Assembly: GCA_016987375.1 (NCBI GenBank)
Contig: PJRA01000549.1
Span: 1,127,693 to 1,161,322, forward strand
Length of the DNA: 33,630 nucleotides
Direction: 5' to 3'
From: Brachionus koreanus
Taxonomy: Eukaryota > Rotifera > Eurotatoria > Ploima > Brachionidae
A program made the position numbers and the translations under genes. This document shows, in pieces, positions 9,872 through 21,400 of this stretch (position 1 is its first letter; every line of letters begins with the position of its first letter). Below the pieces are notes generated by a model. It did no database searches and was not told the origin of the DNA. It saw only the letters and a list, made by a program, of their open reading frames with translations.

Positions 9872-9980
9872 ATTATGATGAAAAAAAATATTTAATCTTT
9901 TGTTTCCAGCAAAAGATCAAACAATCAAAATTAATGGCAAAGTTAAAGGAAAGGAAAAAATGGTTTTGCACAAAAAACAA
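9872..9980 (+). repeat. Dispersed repeat with exon-like TTTCCAG, copy 2
   Basis: Second copy of the unit at 8508-8633, same strand, with the identical 18-mer TGTTTCCAGCAAAAGATC. The open frame after TTTCCAG reads QKIKQSKLMAKLKERKKW. The two copies flank the possible MITE and the broken gene at 9451-9794, so they could be repeats or ends of a larger element. Confidence 0.5.
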
Positions 9981-10878
9981 AAAAGTCATAATTAAAAAGT
10001 TGAAATTGAGTTTAAAATTTTGACAAATTTGAATTTAAGATATATTTATAGAATAAAATTTTTTTCTAAATTTTGAATTTTGAATAATTTTTTTGCTATT
10101 TTTTTAAAAACGATTTAAATTTTTTTTTAGCATTAAATTGTTCTCTGAGTGCCTGATTGATCGAATAATTTCCTGATAAACCAATTTAATTTAAAAGAAA
10201 TTGCGTAAATTTTATTTTAAAATGTGATTACATGTTTGTTTTTTTTTTTTTTTCAATTTGCTTTAATTGAAAATAATCAACTGAGATTTTAATACTTTAG
10301 GTCTTCATATTTTTTTTATTATTTTGAGAGTTCATTTTTCGTATATATTAATTGAATATTTAATTTAGTTTCTAAAATTTTGCTCAGCTAGAAATTGTAT
10401 ATCCTATATAATTATTTTAGCTACAAAAATACAAACTCACATATTTGGCTTTAAATATTTAAGGTTTTTTATTTATCATGGATTGATGATCATTTGGAAA
10501 CATTTATGGTAGTTAAGATAGCAATTAGGAAAAATAATAAAGGTTTTATATATCCATGGTTACATCAATCTTAATTTTCTCTTTGCATATTGTTCTAAAT
10601 TTATTATGAATTAGAAATTAAGCTCTGAAGTCTCCATGGAAATAGTTGCTTTAAATCTTTAAGTCTAAAAGAGTATAGAATTAGATTTCTTCGAAAAAAA
10701 ATTACTTTGGTTGATAAGCATTCATAACAGTTACAATCTTTTAATAAAAATTAGAAATATAAATTTTATTGAAGTAGAAACTAAACAATTTTTGTTGAAA
10801 TACACAAATTAAATATTTTTTTCTAATTAGATTAAGAAGATATTTTTATCTTAGAATTCAAGAGCAGATCAACAAAAA
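9981..10878. other. AT-rich intergenic sequence upstream of PACRG
   Basis: No reading frame, RNA gene or convincing repeat seen apart from homopolymer tracts such as the T-run near 10240. It presumably includes the PACRG promoter. Confidence 0.4.
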
Positions 10879-11751
10879 ATGGCGCTAATACAACGCAAAG
10901 ACAGCGACAAAGAAAAATTGGCTTGCCAAGGATTTACGGTCAAGTCTTTGCTCAAAAATGCCAAAGTAATGCCACCGCCAAATGTGGGTGCCTTCTCCGA
11001 GCGGCCTAGTAAACCCACTGCATTTAGAAAATTCTACTTGCGTGGTGATTTCCCCATAGCACTTGAGCACGACACCAAAGGAAACAAAATTGCGTGGAAA
11101 GTAACTTGAAAATTTTTATCAAATATACGATAAATTAAAGTTAATCGAAGGTCGAAATCGAGAAACTCGACTATCACCACTATTTGCCGCTATTTTTCGA
11201 TGGTTTGTGCGAGACCGAACATCCTTTTGAATTTTTTGCCAGACAAGGCATTCATGATATGCTTGAACATGGTGGTAATAAAATCCTGCCCGTCATTCCT
11301 CAGTTGATCATACCAATAAAAAGTAAATTTAAAAGAAAATTTTAAATTTCTGTTTAAGCTTATTCAAAATTAACGTAGATGCATTGAATACAAGAAACTC
11401 TAGGGTAATTTGTGTGACTTTAAAGATCCTGCAACAACTGGTACTTTCTGCAGACATGATCGGTGAAGCTTTAGTACCATATTACAGACAAATTTTGCCA
11501 ATATTTAATTTATTCAAAAATTTTAACAGTAGAAAATAATTTATTTTGTTCAAGAAAAATAAAAATTATTTAAGAGTTTGTTTATTAAAGGTAATTTGGG
11601 CGATGGAATCGATTATAGTCAGCAGAAACGAGAAAACATTGGTGATTTAATTAACGAGACACTCGAGGTATTCGAGCGTCACGGCGGCGAAGATGCATTC
11701 ATTAATATAAAGTACATGATACCAACATACGAGTCGTGTATGCTTAACTGA
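10879..11751 (+). CDS. PACRG: Parkin co-regulated gene protein, axonemal (4 exons)
   Basis: Exons 10879-11100, 11151-11322, 11379-11528 and 11591-11751, with introns of 50, 56 and 62 bp, give 234 aa. The match to animal PACRG runs through the whole protein: [88 protein letters not shown] and the C-terminal [14 protein letters not shown] is an armadillo/HEAT-like inner-junction protein of doublet microtubules in motile cilia and flagella. The variable N-terminus is short (vertebrate forms are 257 aa or more). The start is the first ATG in frame. No breaks. AATAAA at about 11865 may be the polyadenylation signal. Confidence 0.97.
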
Positions 11752-12263
11752 TCAGCTTATTTCATACAGGAAACGGAATTTTTCTTTGTGGCTAAAACAA
11801 AATTATCTAAGAAAAATTTAAATATATTTTTATTTTAATTTTTAAGTGGTTATTCATTTTTTTTTAAATAAAACGATCGATATTAAGAAATTTAATTAAT
11901 CAATCAGTAGATATTTGAGATTATTAAAAAACTAGTAAGTGATTCTTTGATTTGGTTATTCAAAACTAATTTTTTAATCAGCAAAAAAAAAACAACTTTG
12001 AAAAAAAAATATGACTTTAAATTACTTTAATAACTAAAAATACTTAAAAAAATAGCCACATATTCATAAAAATGGAAAATTAATAAAATCTTGACGGCCT
12101 CTTTTTCTTTTTTCAGGAGACAGCTATTCTTGTAGTTTGTTCTTAACTTGTTGCAATTTATGAAGTAGCAAGTTTAACCTTATTTACTGTTATGTTATAA
12201 TTTTCAAGATTGAAGCTGGGTTTATTTGATCAGTTGAATTTCTGGTGATTAATGCTTTTTATT
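11752..12263. other. AT-rich intergenic sequence
   Basis: No gene seen downstream of PACRG apart from its probable polyadenylation signal at about 11865. Confidence 0.4.
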
Positions 12264-12385
12264 GTCGGTCCTGTAGTGTAGTGTTTCGAACACCAGACAT
12301 CAATTAGGAAGTTGAGGGTTCAAGCCCTCATTCAGTTCGGATTTCAAGCGCGTCGGGTTTATTACCCGAACGTCAAAGAATTATA
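12264..12385 (+). mobile_element. tRNA-derived element (SINE-like) or tRNA pseudogene with 3' hairpin
   Basis: Pol III promoter-like boxes occur in order: TAGTGTAGTG (A box) at 12274 and GGTTCAAGCCC (B box) at about 12318-12328, inside a stem GAGGG/CCCTC. The 6-base T loop and poor anticodon stem argue against a working tRNA. Immediately after, at about 12350-12372, CGTCGGGT-TTATT-ACCCGAACG makes a GC-rich hairpin. A tRNA-like head plus tail is the plan of a SINE. No second copy in this window was found to prove it. Confidence 0.45.
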
Positions 12386-13043
12386 ATAAAGTAAAAAAAA
12401 TTACGAAAGCAGAAAAAAACTCAAGGGAATCGACTTGAGTCGAAATCAAAAAGAAATGACCTAATGCTCCACAAGGAGTGAAAAAAACTGCTTTTTTTGT
12501 TTGTTTACGTCTATCTCATTTTGCACAGTAATCTATGCTTAAATCAATAGTTAAAAATTGACATAAGCCACTCCCAAAAGGTTTTTTCTAATAAAATTTT
12601 GCAAAATTTTAACTAAGAATTTTTTATTGACAATATTAATTTTTAATCTCTAACAAAATAACTTTTTTTTTGCGTAATTTTTTGTTCCAGATTTGTTTAA
12701 AAGTTAAAAGTCTTAAATCATGACTTTAGATTGGTTTTGTTGAAAAAAATAAAAAAAGTACTAGTCACGACTTGCAGATGACTTGGAATGAAACATTTCT
12801 ACAAGTTTTTAAAATTTTATGATATTGAATTGACCTTTCTGACGTTTTTAATTAATAAACTTTAATTAATAAAATTTAATTAATAAAATTTAATTAATAA
12901 AATTATTTTTAATTAATTAACTAATATATGAGATCCAGTTTAATTTACAATCAAGTTTTTGACTTTGAAGATTTCGAAAAAAGTCATGACTAGTCCAGCA
13001 ACAAAGAAAAAGAAAAATTCAATTTGGTGAACGTTCAAATTAG
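12386..13043. other. Repeat-rich spacer before the LINE
   Basis: No gene seen. Contains a 14-bp tandem repeat (12849-12908) lying between inverted motifs actagtcacgactt (about 12762-12775) and aagtcatgactagt (about 12981-12994). Confidence 0.4.
12849..12908. repeat. 14-bp tandem repeat, about four copies
   Basis: Unit TAATTAATAAAATT starts at 12849, 12863, 12877 and 12891. The first unit differs (TAATTAATAAACTT); the others are nearly identical. Confidence 0.85.
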
Positions 13044-15791
13044 TCTGAGTCCTTTAGCCCTCCATTAAATGGCTATGATTTGTATAGTAATTGCAGAAAG
13101 GACCGAAAAGGAGGTGGTGTCTGTATTTTTGTAAAGCAAAACCTTAAGTCCTTTGAGATTTTGGACACTACCTTAAATGACGTGGATGTAGAGCAAAAGT
13201 GGTGTGGTTTAGAAGCACCAGGTGAGCTTATATTATTAGGTTGCGTATACAGGCCGCCAGCGCACTGTAATACTAAAAAGTTAATAGAAAGTATTACAAG
13301 ATCAAATCAAATAATGAGCCCATCAAAATACACTGGAATTTTGTTGTGTGGAGATTTCAATTGTCCGAATATTGAGTGGAATCCTGGAGCTTTTAATAAT
13401 TGTCCACTAGACAATCAGTCATTTGAATATTCTTTGTTGGAAGCGCTTGATGACAGCTTTTTCACACAAAATGTTAGGGATCCAACTTTCCAAGTGTCGA
13501 GACATAACTCAAAAAGTATTTTAGATTTAGTAATCACAGAATGTCCCGAGCGAATTTATAATATAACTCATGGTCCGCCACTTGGTTCTTTAGAAAGGGG
13601 TCATCACTCACTAACCTGGAGTTATGAGCTTAAATCAATGAATGAAAGAGGTTCAAGGTTTGTTTCTTCATCATTTAATTACCGAAAGGGTGATTTCGAG
13701 TCTTTTTCACGATTTTTTAATGGTTTAAAGTGGGATCAAATTTTGTCGGAGTTGACAGTGGATAAAATGTTTGAGAAATATAGATCATTTTATAGTTTGG
13801 CTGTAGACATGTTTGTTCCAAAAAGGTGTTTCGATAAAAAACATAAGCCATGGCTAAATAAAAATTTAAGATAAATTAGTCGTAAAAAGTATTCAGCATG
13901 GCAAGCATATATGACAAGTGGTTGGTCAACCGAAAAAGAAACTATATATAGGCGCATAAATAAAGAATGTCAAATCGCAATTAAAGAGGCTGTGCGGAGA
14001 TATGAAAATAACTTGGCAATAAACGCAAAAAGAAATCCAAAGCTCGTGTATAATTATATTAATGGAAAAATGTCCGTAAATAATTCTATTAAAGCACTAA
14101 ACATTATGAGCTCAAATAGCATTACGACGGATCCCACAGTGATTACGAATTGCTTAAATGATTACTTTAAATCAGTTTTTAATCAGGATATTAATTCAAA
14201 TTTTCCGCAATTTTCTTTCAAAACCAGTAAAATATGTGATCCCGATCCAGTTGAAATGTTTAGTATTAAATAAATAACCGAGAAACTAGAAAATTTGGAC
14301 CCAAATAAGACCATGGGACCGGACATGATAAATAGTTTAGTCTTAAAAAGTTGCGCTAAAGCTTTTTCATTTCCTTTATGCGTTATTTTTCGCAAGTCTT
14401 TTGAGAGTGGTACATTACCAACCATATGGAAAAAGGCTTACGTCACTCCACTTCATAAAGGTGGAAACAGATTACAACCTTCAAATTATCGACCGATCTC
14501 GTTGACTTGTATTCTCTGTAAAGTCTTGGAAGGTCTTATAAAGGAGGTCATGCTCAAACACTTGCTAGAAAATAGGCTTATCGTGAAAGCTCAGCACGGC
14601 TTTCTTCCACAGAGATCCTGCAGCACAAATTTACTTGAGACTCTGGACCTGATTACACTTGCCTTATCAAATGGCTACCCCGTGGATGTGGTGTATACCG
14701 ATTTTGCAAAAGCTTTTGATAAGGTTTCACATCCAAAGTTAGTCTTTAAACTTAAATTTTACGGATTTGGTGAGCGGCTAATTAACTGGATAAGTTCATT
14801 TCTAACTGGCCGATCACAACAAGTCGTGCTTGGCGAAGCAAGGTCAGATTGGGCTGAAGTCACAAGCGGAGTTCCTCAAGGTTCAGTCCTTGGCCCCATT
14901 TTATTCATTATATACATAAACGATCTACTTGAGAGTATCCATAACAACTCGAAAGCGTACGCTGATGACAACAAGATTATTACCACCATAGTAGATTCTC
15001 TCTCCAATTATAAGTTACAACTGGACATCGATACTATATGTAAGTGGTCACGAGACTGGTCTTCTCAACTTAATGTGGAAAAATGTAAAGTTGTCCATTT
15101 TGGTCGTAACAACTCAAAACATGAGTACAAAATTGAGTCATTTCCACTTAATAAATCAGTATGCGAAAGAGATCTCGGAATATATATCAAAAATGACCTT
15201 AAATTGGACACACAAGTAAACTATGTTACAGCTAAAGCTAATAGAATTTTGGGTATGTTGAAGAAATCGGTTAGATATCCCAATGTTAACAACATTAAAC
15301 TTCTGTACACTTCAATGGTCAGACCTCACTTAGAATTCGCCATAACCTCTTGGTGCCCTTACCTAAAAAAAGATATCGATATGTTAGAAAAGGTGCAACG
15401 AATAGCTACTAAGTTAGTTCCAAATTTAAAGAACCTGACTTACTCGAAACACTTATCTAAATTCGGCCTGACAGACCTAACCTCGAGAAGATTGAGAGGA
15501 GATCTGATCCAAATGTTCAAGTTAATAAATAAAATTGAGGTAGTTGAGTTTAAAAAAGGGTTAACCTATGGTCATATTGGTCAAGTATACGATTTAAGAA
15601 GGCATTCAAAGTCTCTACGTCGTGAACAGATAAAAAACTGTTCATCGCGTTTCCATTTTTTCACAAATAGAGTTGTAAACATATGGAACGATTTGCCGGA
15701 AGAAATAGTAAGCGCAAAAACGTTGAATATTTTTAAGTCGAAACTAGATGCTTGGATTGTGAAAAATGAATCGACTGCTATAGCTCATTAG
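13044..15791 (+). pseudogene. LINE endonuclease-reverse transcriptase ORF with two in-frame TAA codons
   Basis: One reading frame runs the whole length, interrupted only by TAA at 13872-13874 and 14271-14273; there is no frameshift. The first part is an AP-endonuclease domain: GGGVCIFVKQ, GDFNCPNIEWN, DLVI and GHHS. After a linker comes reverse transcriptase: KTMGPDMINS, NYRPISL, DFAKAFDKVSHPKL (first catalytic Asp), GVPQGSVLGP, and AYADD with catalytic YADD at 14958-14969. The C-terminal part (RRLRGDLIQMFKLIN, FFTNRVVNIWNDLP) is the usual end of CR1/Jockey-like proteins. The intact long frame suggests fairly recent insertion. The two ochre codons make this copy non-autonomous unless suppressed. 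Confidence 0.88.
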
Positions 15792-15854
15792 AGCTCTGCT
15801 CGGATATTTTTCCGAGTTGCAGTTCAACTTACTACTACTACTACTACTACTACT
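13044..15854 (+). mobile_element. CR1/L2/Jockey-like LINE, 5' truncated, with (ACT)8 tail
   Basis: Non-LTR retrotransposon copy. The 5' end is cut inside the endonuclease, and a TAG precedes the recognisable frame. Downstream of the coding part is a hairpin CTCGGA-TATTTT-TCCGAG (15799-15816), then eight ACT triplets (15831-15854). A 3' stem-loop followed by short tandem repeats is typical of the region recognised by the element's own reverse transcriptase in several LINE clades. No target-site duplication could be recognised in the AT-rich flanks. A diverged relative lies at 32754-33040. Confidence 0.85.
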
Positions 15855-15933
15855 AAATTATAGAATTTTTTTTCGTAGAATAATTAATTCATAGAATAAT
15901 TTGATGAAAAATATATTTGAATAAAGTAAAGAA

Positions 15934-16454
15934 TTAATAAGTTAATTTTGTTTGTACTTTATATATTTTTTTAGTTATTATTCTCGCAAATCCATCTAGA
16001 CTCTGTGCTAAATGACAACTTTTATACTCATCAACTAAAAATTTTATTTCTGCCTCGCGTTGTTAAACTTTGGCATTTAATGATTTGCTTTCCGCTAAAA
16101 AGGCAAACAAGATCAGTTCCATACTATTTTGTTCCAATTTGAAAAATTCTATTATTTTATCAATTGTATTATTATTCTACCTAAATTTTTGCTTATTCTT
16201 GAATGCCATGACTCAATATTGTTGTTAGTGCGTGGTAAGTCTAGTTGGACTCTTTTAAACAGATTTCAAAAGTTAATCGGATATCTGGCTTTAGTACCAA
16301 AATATTTATTCTCGAGATAGGACAAAAATGAATATGCTGATTTGGGAGCTTGACTTTTGATAAAATCAAAACCTTTCTGTACATCTTCGTTTGGTAAAAA
16401 TGCTCTTCTAAAGGTTTCTCTTAAGTCTAATTCAATTTTACTTATTTTATCCAA
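15934..16454 (-). pseudogene. Degenerate MULE-type transposase fragment
   Basis: The minus strand reads FRRAFLPNEDVQKGFDFIK, then KYFGTKARYPINF, a stop, and NLFKRVQLDLPRTNNNIESWH, the RTNNxxExWH block typical of FLYWCH/MULE-derived transposases. After a frame change and another stop there is further matching sequence (KIIEFFKLEQNSMEL) ending near 15934. Multiple stops and frameshifts mean it is dead. The 5' part is cut off where the reverse-transcriptase fragment begins. Confidence 0.7.
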
Positions 16455-16511
16455 TTTAAAATATTCAAATGGACTTCAAGCATGTGACTTCAGATTAATT
16501 TTCGTTGAATA

Positions 16512-16830
16512 ATGCAGACTTATCGAGGGAGAGGATGCATAGACCAGATATTTGCACTTAGGAACATCATAGAGCAAAGTATCGAATGGAACAGCCCCTT
16601 GTATCTTAACTTCATTGACTTCAAAAAAGTCTATGACAGCATACACAGAGAAACCCTGTGGGCCATACTAAGATCATATGGCTTACCACAGAAAATAGTT
16701 AACTTGATAAAACTCTTCTACGAGAAATTCGAGTGTAGTGTGATTCTGGAAAAAGTGTATTCTGAGAGCTTCAAAGTTTGTACAGGAGTCAGGCAAGGGT
16801 GCGTTCTCTCTCCAACACTATTTCTAATAG
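16512..16830 (+). pseudogene. Second non-LTR reverse transcriptase fragment, cut by assembly gap
   Basis: Encodes the palm region of a reverse transcriptase from a family different from the LINE at 13044: RGRGCIDQIFALRNIIEQ, then NFIDFKKVYDSIHRETLW (first catalytic Asp) and CTGVRQGCVLSPTLFLI just before the N-run. The catalytic YxDD would lie in the gap. The 5' part is missing: coding similarity starts abruptly at about 16510 beside the MULE fragment. Not assigned to a clade. Confidence 0.8.
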
Positions 16831-17682
16831 NNNNNNNNNNNNNNNNNNNNNNNNNNNNNNNNNNNNNNNNNNNNNNNNNNNNNNNNNNNNNNNNNNNNNN
16901 NNNNNNNNNNNNNNNNNNNNNNNNNNNNNNNNNNNNNNNNNNNNNNNNNNNNNNNNNNNNNNNNNNNNNNNNNNNNNNNNNNNNNNNNNNNNNNNNNNNN
17001 NNNNNNNNNNNNNNNNNNNNNNNNNNNNNNNNNNNNNNNNNNNNNNNNNNNNNNNNNNNNNNNNNNNNNNNNNNNNNNNNNNNNNNNNNNNNNNNNNNNN
17101 NNNNNNNNNNNNNNNNNNNNNNNNNNNNNNNNNNNNNNNNNNNNNNNNNNNNNNNNNNNNNNNNNNNNNNNNNNNNNNNNNNNNNNNNNNNNNNNNNNNN
17201 NNNNNNNNNNNNNNNNNNNNNNNNNNNNNNNNNNNNNNNNNNNNNNNNNNNNNNNNNNNNNNNNNNNNNNNNNNNNNNNNNNNNNNNNNNNNNNNNNNNN
17301 NNNNNNNNNNNNNNNNNNNNNNNNNNNNNNNNNNNNNNNNNNNNNNNNNNNNNNNNNNNNNNNNNNNNNNNNNNNNNNNNNNNNNNNNNNNNNNNNNNNN
17401 NNNNNNNNNNNNNNNNNNNNNNNNNNNNNNNNNNNNNNNNNNNNNNNNNNNNNNNNNNNNNNNNNNNNNNNNNNNNNNNNNNNNNNNNNNNNNNNNNNNN
17501 NNNNNNNNNNNNNNNNNNNNNNNNNNNNNNNNNNNNNNNNNNNNNNNNNNNNNNNNNNNNNNNNNNNNNNNNNNNNNNNNNNNNNNNNNNNNNNNNNNNN
17601 NNNNNNNNNNNNNNNNNNNNNNNNNNNNNNNNNNNNNNNNNNNNNNNNNNNNNNNNNNNNNNNNNNNNNNNNNNNNNNNNNN
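16831..17682. other. Assembly gap (852 N)
   Basis: Unknown bases. Frames reported as open across this run are artefacts. It interrupts the reverse transcriptase fragment that starts at 16512. Confidence 1.
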
Positions 17683-18456
17683 ATGCAGACTTATTAAAAA
17701 TAGACACATAAACTGTCCATCACATGTTTACAGCATCACCTATGAGATGTTTTCTGAAATAAATAAATAAAATAAACCCCAAAGTAGTAAGTTCAATAAA
17801 ACAATTTGATTTTAGCCCTTAAAGATAAAAATTTTGACCAATTTTCGATTTTTAAAAAGAATTGAAGAGGAGATGAGCCCCACTGCTACTTTCCTGATAG
17901 ATAGCATGGAACAATAAATTTTCTGAATAGAGATGATGTGATGAAAGCATTAAAGAAAAAACTAAGTATTTTTCTAGTGAAATTTTTTATAATTTGTTGG
18001 CGATCTAGTTAGGCAGATTAGAATTGAAATTTAGGATGGTGTAATGTTTAATTTGAATTTTACTCTCAATATTTAGAATGATTATAAAATTTTTACTAAC
18101 TATGTTTTACAGCATCAAATCATATGATTTGTTTGAATGAGATGAATAAAAACTTCTGCAAACTTTTGATATTATCTTTATTTTATTTAGAATAAATTTC
18201 ATTAAAATTTCGCTTCAAGTAAACAAAAAAAACTTGAGTTTTAAATTTTATTTTATTTTTTAAATGTGAGTCATCATCAAAAGCTTATTTTTCAAATAAT
18301 CGCACAAGGTCGTGTTCAAATATTGCAATTGTAAGCATTAGACCTTAAATTTGAAGTTATTGATTTTAGAAAACGCAAAAATATTTGACTTTTTAAAGGC
18401 TTTTAGCTAACATGTTAGAAAAGGTGCTTTTAAAGCCAAATATTTTAAAATAAATT
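17683..18456. other. Sequence after the gap, no gene
   Basis: The first 100 bases end in an (AAAT)-like run at 17758-17776, which could be the 3' tail of the reverse transcriptase element. The rest is AT-rich without coding signal. It should hold the last exon of ZIP gene A, but none was recognised. Confidence 0.35.
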
Positions 18457-21400
18457 CTAATAGTCACCAAATCCGAGCAATATGCCTAGATTTTGCAACA
18501 GTAGTATCAAGAAATTTCCATTATCAGTACTCTCATTAAGTTCCGGAATCTTTAGAAAAATAATAAGACAAATTTATTAAAATTAAAATGATGAAGCATA
18601 CTAAATCAACTAGTGATATATAAATAAATGATCCAGCAATGAATAGAAAGCTCCAGTTAGAAAATTTTTCAATACTTCCCAACGCCAAGCCAATAAAGAC
18701 TCCCAAAAAACACAAAACACTTGATAGAATATTAATAAACAGGGCTTTCCTCATTGAATATCCATTTTTACGCAAAACGGCAAAGTCGCCAATTTCGTGA
18801 GGTAGCTCATGGAAAAAAATTGCTAGCGAAGTCCCGATTCCAGTAGTTATGCTAGAAGAAAACGATACACCAATAGCTAGGCCATCACTAAAATTGTGTA
18901 AAATGTCTCCCAATATTATCATCATAATAGAAGACTTGGTTGCCGTGTGAGAATGAGAGTGAACATGTTTTCCTTTTTTCGAATTGATTAATTCCTTTTC
19001 AATTAGATTTAAATTTATATTAGAAATAGGCTTGAATCTTATTTCAAATTTAATCTTTTTCCAAAAATTTAAATTATTAATGATTTATTTGCTTGCATAT
19101 GTACTAGGGTGAGTCAAAAGATTATGCATTTTTTTTAAACTTTTTTTATTCATTAATAAAAAAGTTAATAAGTAGCTAATCTTCAAAATATATTTATCTT
19201 CTAAAGTTTTAAGCATCTATCTGCAAGTAGTTCGATTCTTTTCTTGTATCATTCACTGCTATTTAGGCCAAAAATCTCACGAATCTCTTCTTCAACTTGG
19301 TCTTGGTTTAGAAAAATACCATTCTCTAAAAAATGAGTCATTGAACAGAAAAAATGATAATCAGAAGGAGAATGATCTCGGCTATATGTTGAATTAAGAA
19401 GAAGTTCGATCACTTCTAGCTCTTCTACTTTCTCCATTGTTTTCCTAGCTGTATGAGGTCAAGTGTTATCGTTGAAAAAACAATCCTTGCTTTCGCTTGA
19501 CCAAAGAATCTAATGGTTCATATACATAACTCTTTTATCCTTCTTAGCACATTTTACCTTCCACTAGACATATTTCATACGAGTTACTTTTGCTGCTAAT
19601 AGACCTTTTTTCCTGAATAATGACGTAACAGTATCAAAAATTCAAATTTTTTTTTACCTGAAGTTTTATATTTACAAAGATGCTAAAAACAAAAATATCT
19701 AACCTTTTAAAAAATGCAAAATTTTATGACTCAACACAATATTTAAATGCTAAAACTGTGTTTGATTCAGGTCTGCATCATGAAATTAAAACGTTGTTTG
19801 AGAGGTTTAATTTAATCATTAAAAAAAATTTGAATTTTCTTAAAGAATACTTATTTTACATTGACTTTTAGAATATAATTTAAAAAAATTTTCAAAAAAA
19901 CCAAAAATTTTAAGATTTTTTTCACCACTCAAAAATGTCAGTTAAGTCTCAAAATCTCACTGGGATTTAAAGGGGTCTGTCTAACCAGCACACTTACAGG
20001 ATTTTTCAGAACTCTTACATAAACTTCCAAATACTTAAGCCTTAAAAAAAATTCGCAATAACACAACTTTTAATTAATCAAATTTTTAAATTAATTTTTT
20101 TAAAATAAAACTTTAAAACTATGTGGACTGTGGACCATTGCCGCGTACAAAATGATCATGCTTACTAAATTTTTTGTGATTTCTAATTTTTATATTAAAT
20201 ATTTAATTTTTTATCTTGGCGTGATATCCTTTTTAAAATTTTTAGCTCAAATATAATTTTTAAGGCAGAATGAAAATAATTTTACATTTTTACATTTTCA
20301 TATTTTAAGATTTTTTGTGCAGTTTTCAGAAAATTAAAAAATCTCTCTCAAATTATTTGGTAAACAAAAATAAAGTTAAAAATTTTCTGAAATATTGCAC
20401 AAAAAATCTAAAAATGTAAAATTATTTTCATTTTGCCAATTTTTAAAATCTGCCAACTTGTTTAGCTAATTCTAAGCTTAAATTTTCTTGTTTAAAAAAT
20501 TTACTTTTTTATGATCCAAAAAAGTAATTAATTATAAATAAGCCAAATTTTGGTGAATAAAGTTTAGTCAGTATAAAAGTAGCTCTGTGAATTATTCAAT
20601 TTAAATAGATAAATGTCCCATTTCATGTGATTCTGTATAGTGACACCAAAATCTCTTTCAAATTTAATTTTGTAAGCAAAGAACCTTTACATTATATTAT
20701 TCAATTCATTTTTAAAATTCATCTAATATTCAAATATATCAAAATATCTAAAAAAAATCAAAATACATTTTTAGGGTAGGAAGCTTTGCTTAGTTCTATT
20801 CCATTGTCATAAAAGCTAGATTCAGACTCTGATTTATTACAAGCCGAGTTTTTAGAGTGCTCATGAAACTTTTTCGGATTTTCAATCAATAGATCTAATT
20901 CATGCTTATTTATTCTTTCATTTTCTGCTAGGTTTTTCTTTAATTCTTTTCGTTCTCGAATCTAAAACAATTTATGTGAATCTAAATAAATATATTTCTT
21001 CATTTTTCTAAATTATCTACTTTTTCTTTTCGAAATTGATAAAACTTCATTAAATTCTCAGCTAAGAAAAAAATATATAGCCCCATAACTATAGCTAATC
21101 CTTTGGATATATTTTCTTTATGGAGTATTAGATGATTGTTTGGTTCGTTTGTCATGAAAGCGTGAGGAACTAGATGAAGGAGAGCATCGCCGGTCAATGT
21201 TCCTAGCGCCAGTGCAGTTAAAAATTGAAAAAGATAGTTAAAACAAAAATTATTCAGCACTGGCACAACAATGATGCACAAAACTCCGATTAAACTAATT
21301 GATAAAACTGAAACAAATGAATAAAATAAAGCTATAAAAAATAATTTTTAATTAATTTAAATGTTTTTTTTTCTATGTAGACTTACCCTGTTTTTTTACC

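Noticed and set aside
13872..14273. Idea that TAA is reassigned to an amino acid in this genome
   Set aside because: DOHH, CHCHD7-like, ZIP B and other genes end naturally at TAA, so the codon is a normal stop.
16718..17770. Long open frames across 16831-17682
   Set aside because: They are produced by the run of N and have no meaning.
18399..18467. Several AG sites as acceptors for a last exon of ZIP gene A
   Set aside because: All give short hydrophilic tails unlike the conserved final helix of the paralogues.
19680..19871. 63-codon plus-strand frame in ZIP gene A's intron
   Set aside because: It straddles the right end of the mariner element and matches no family seen.
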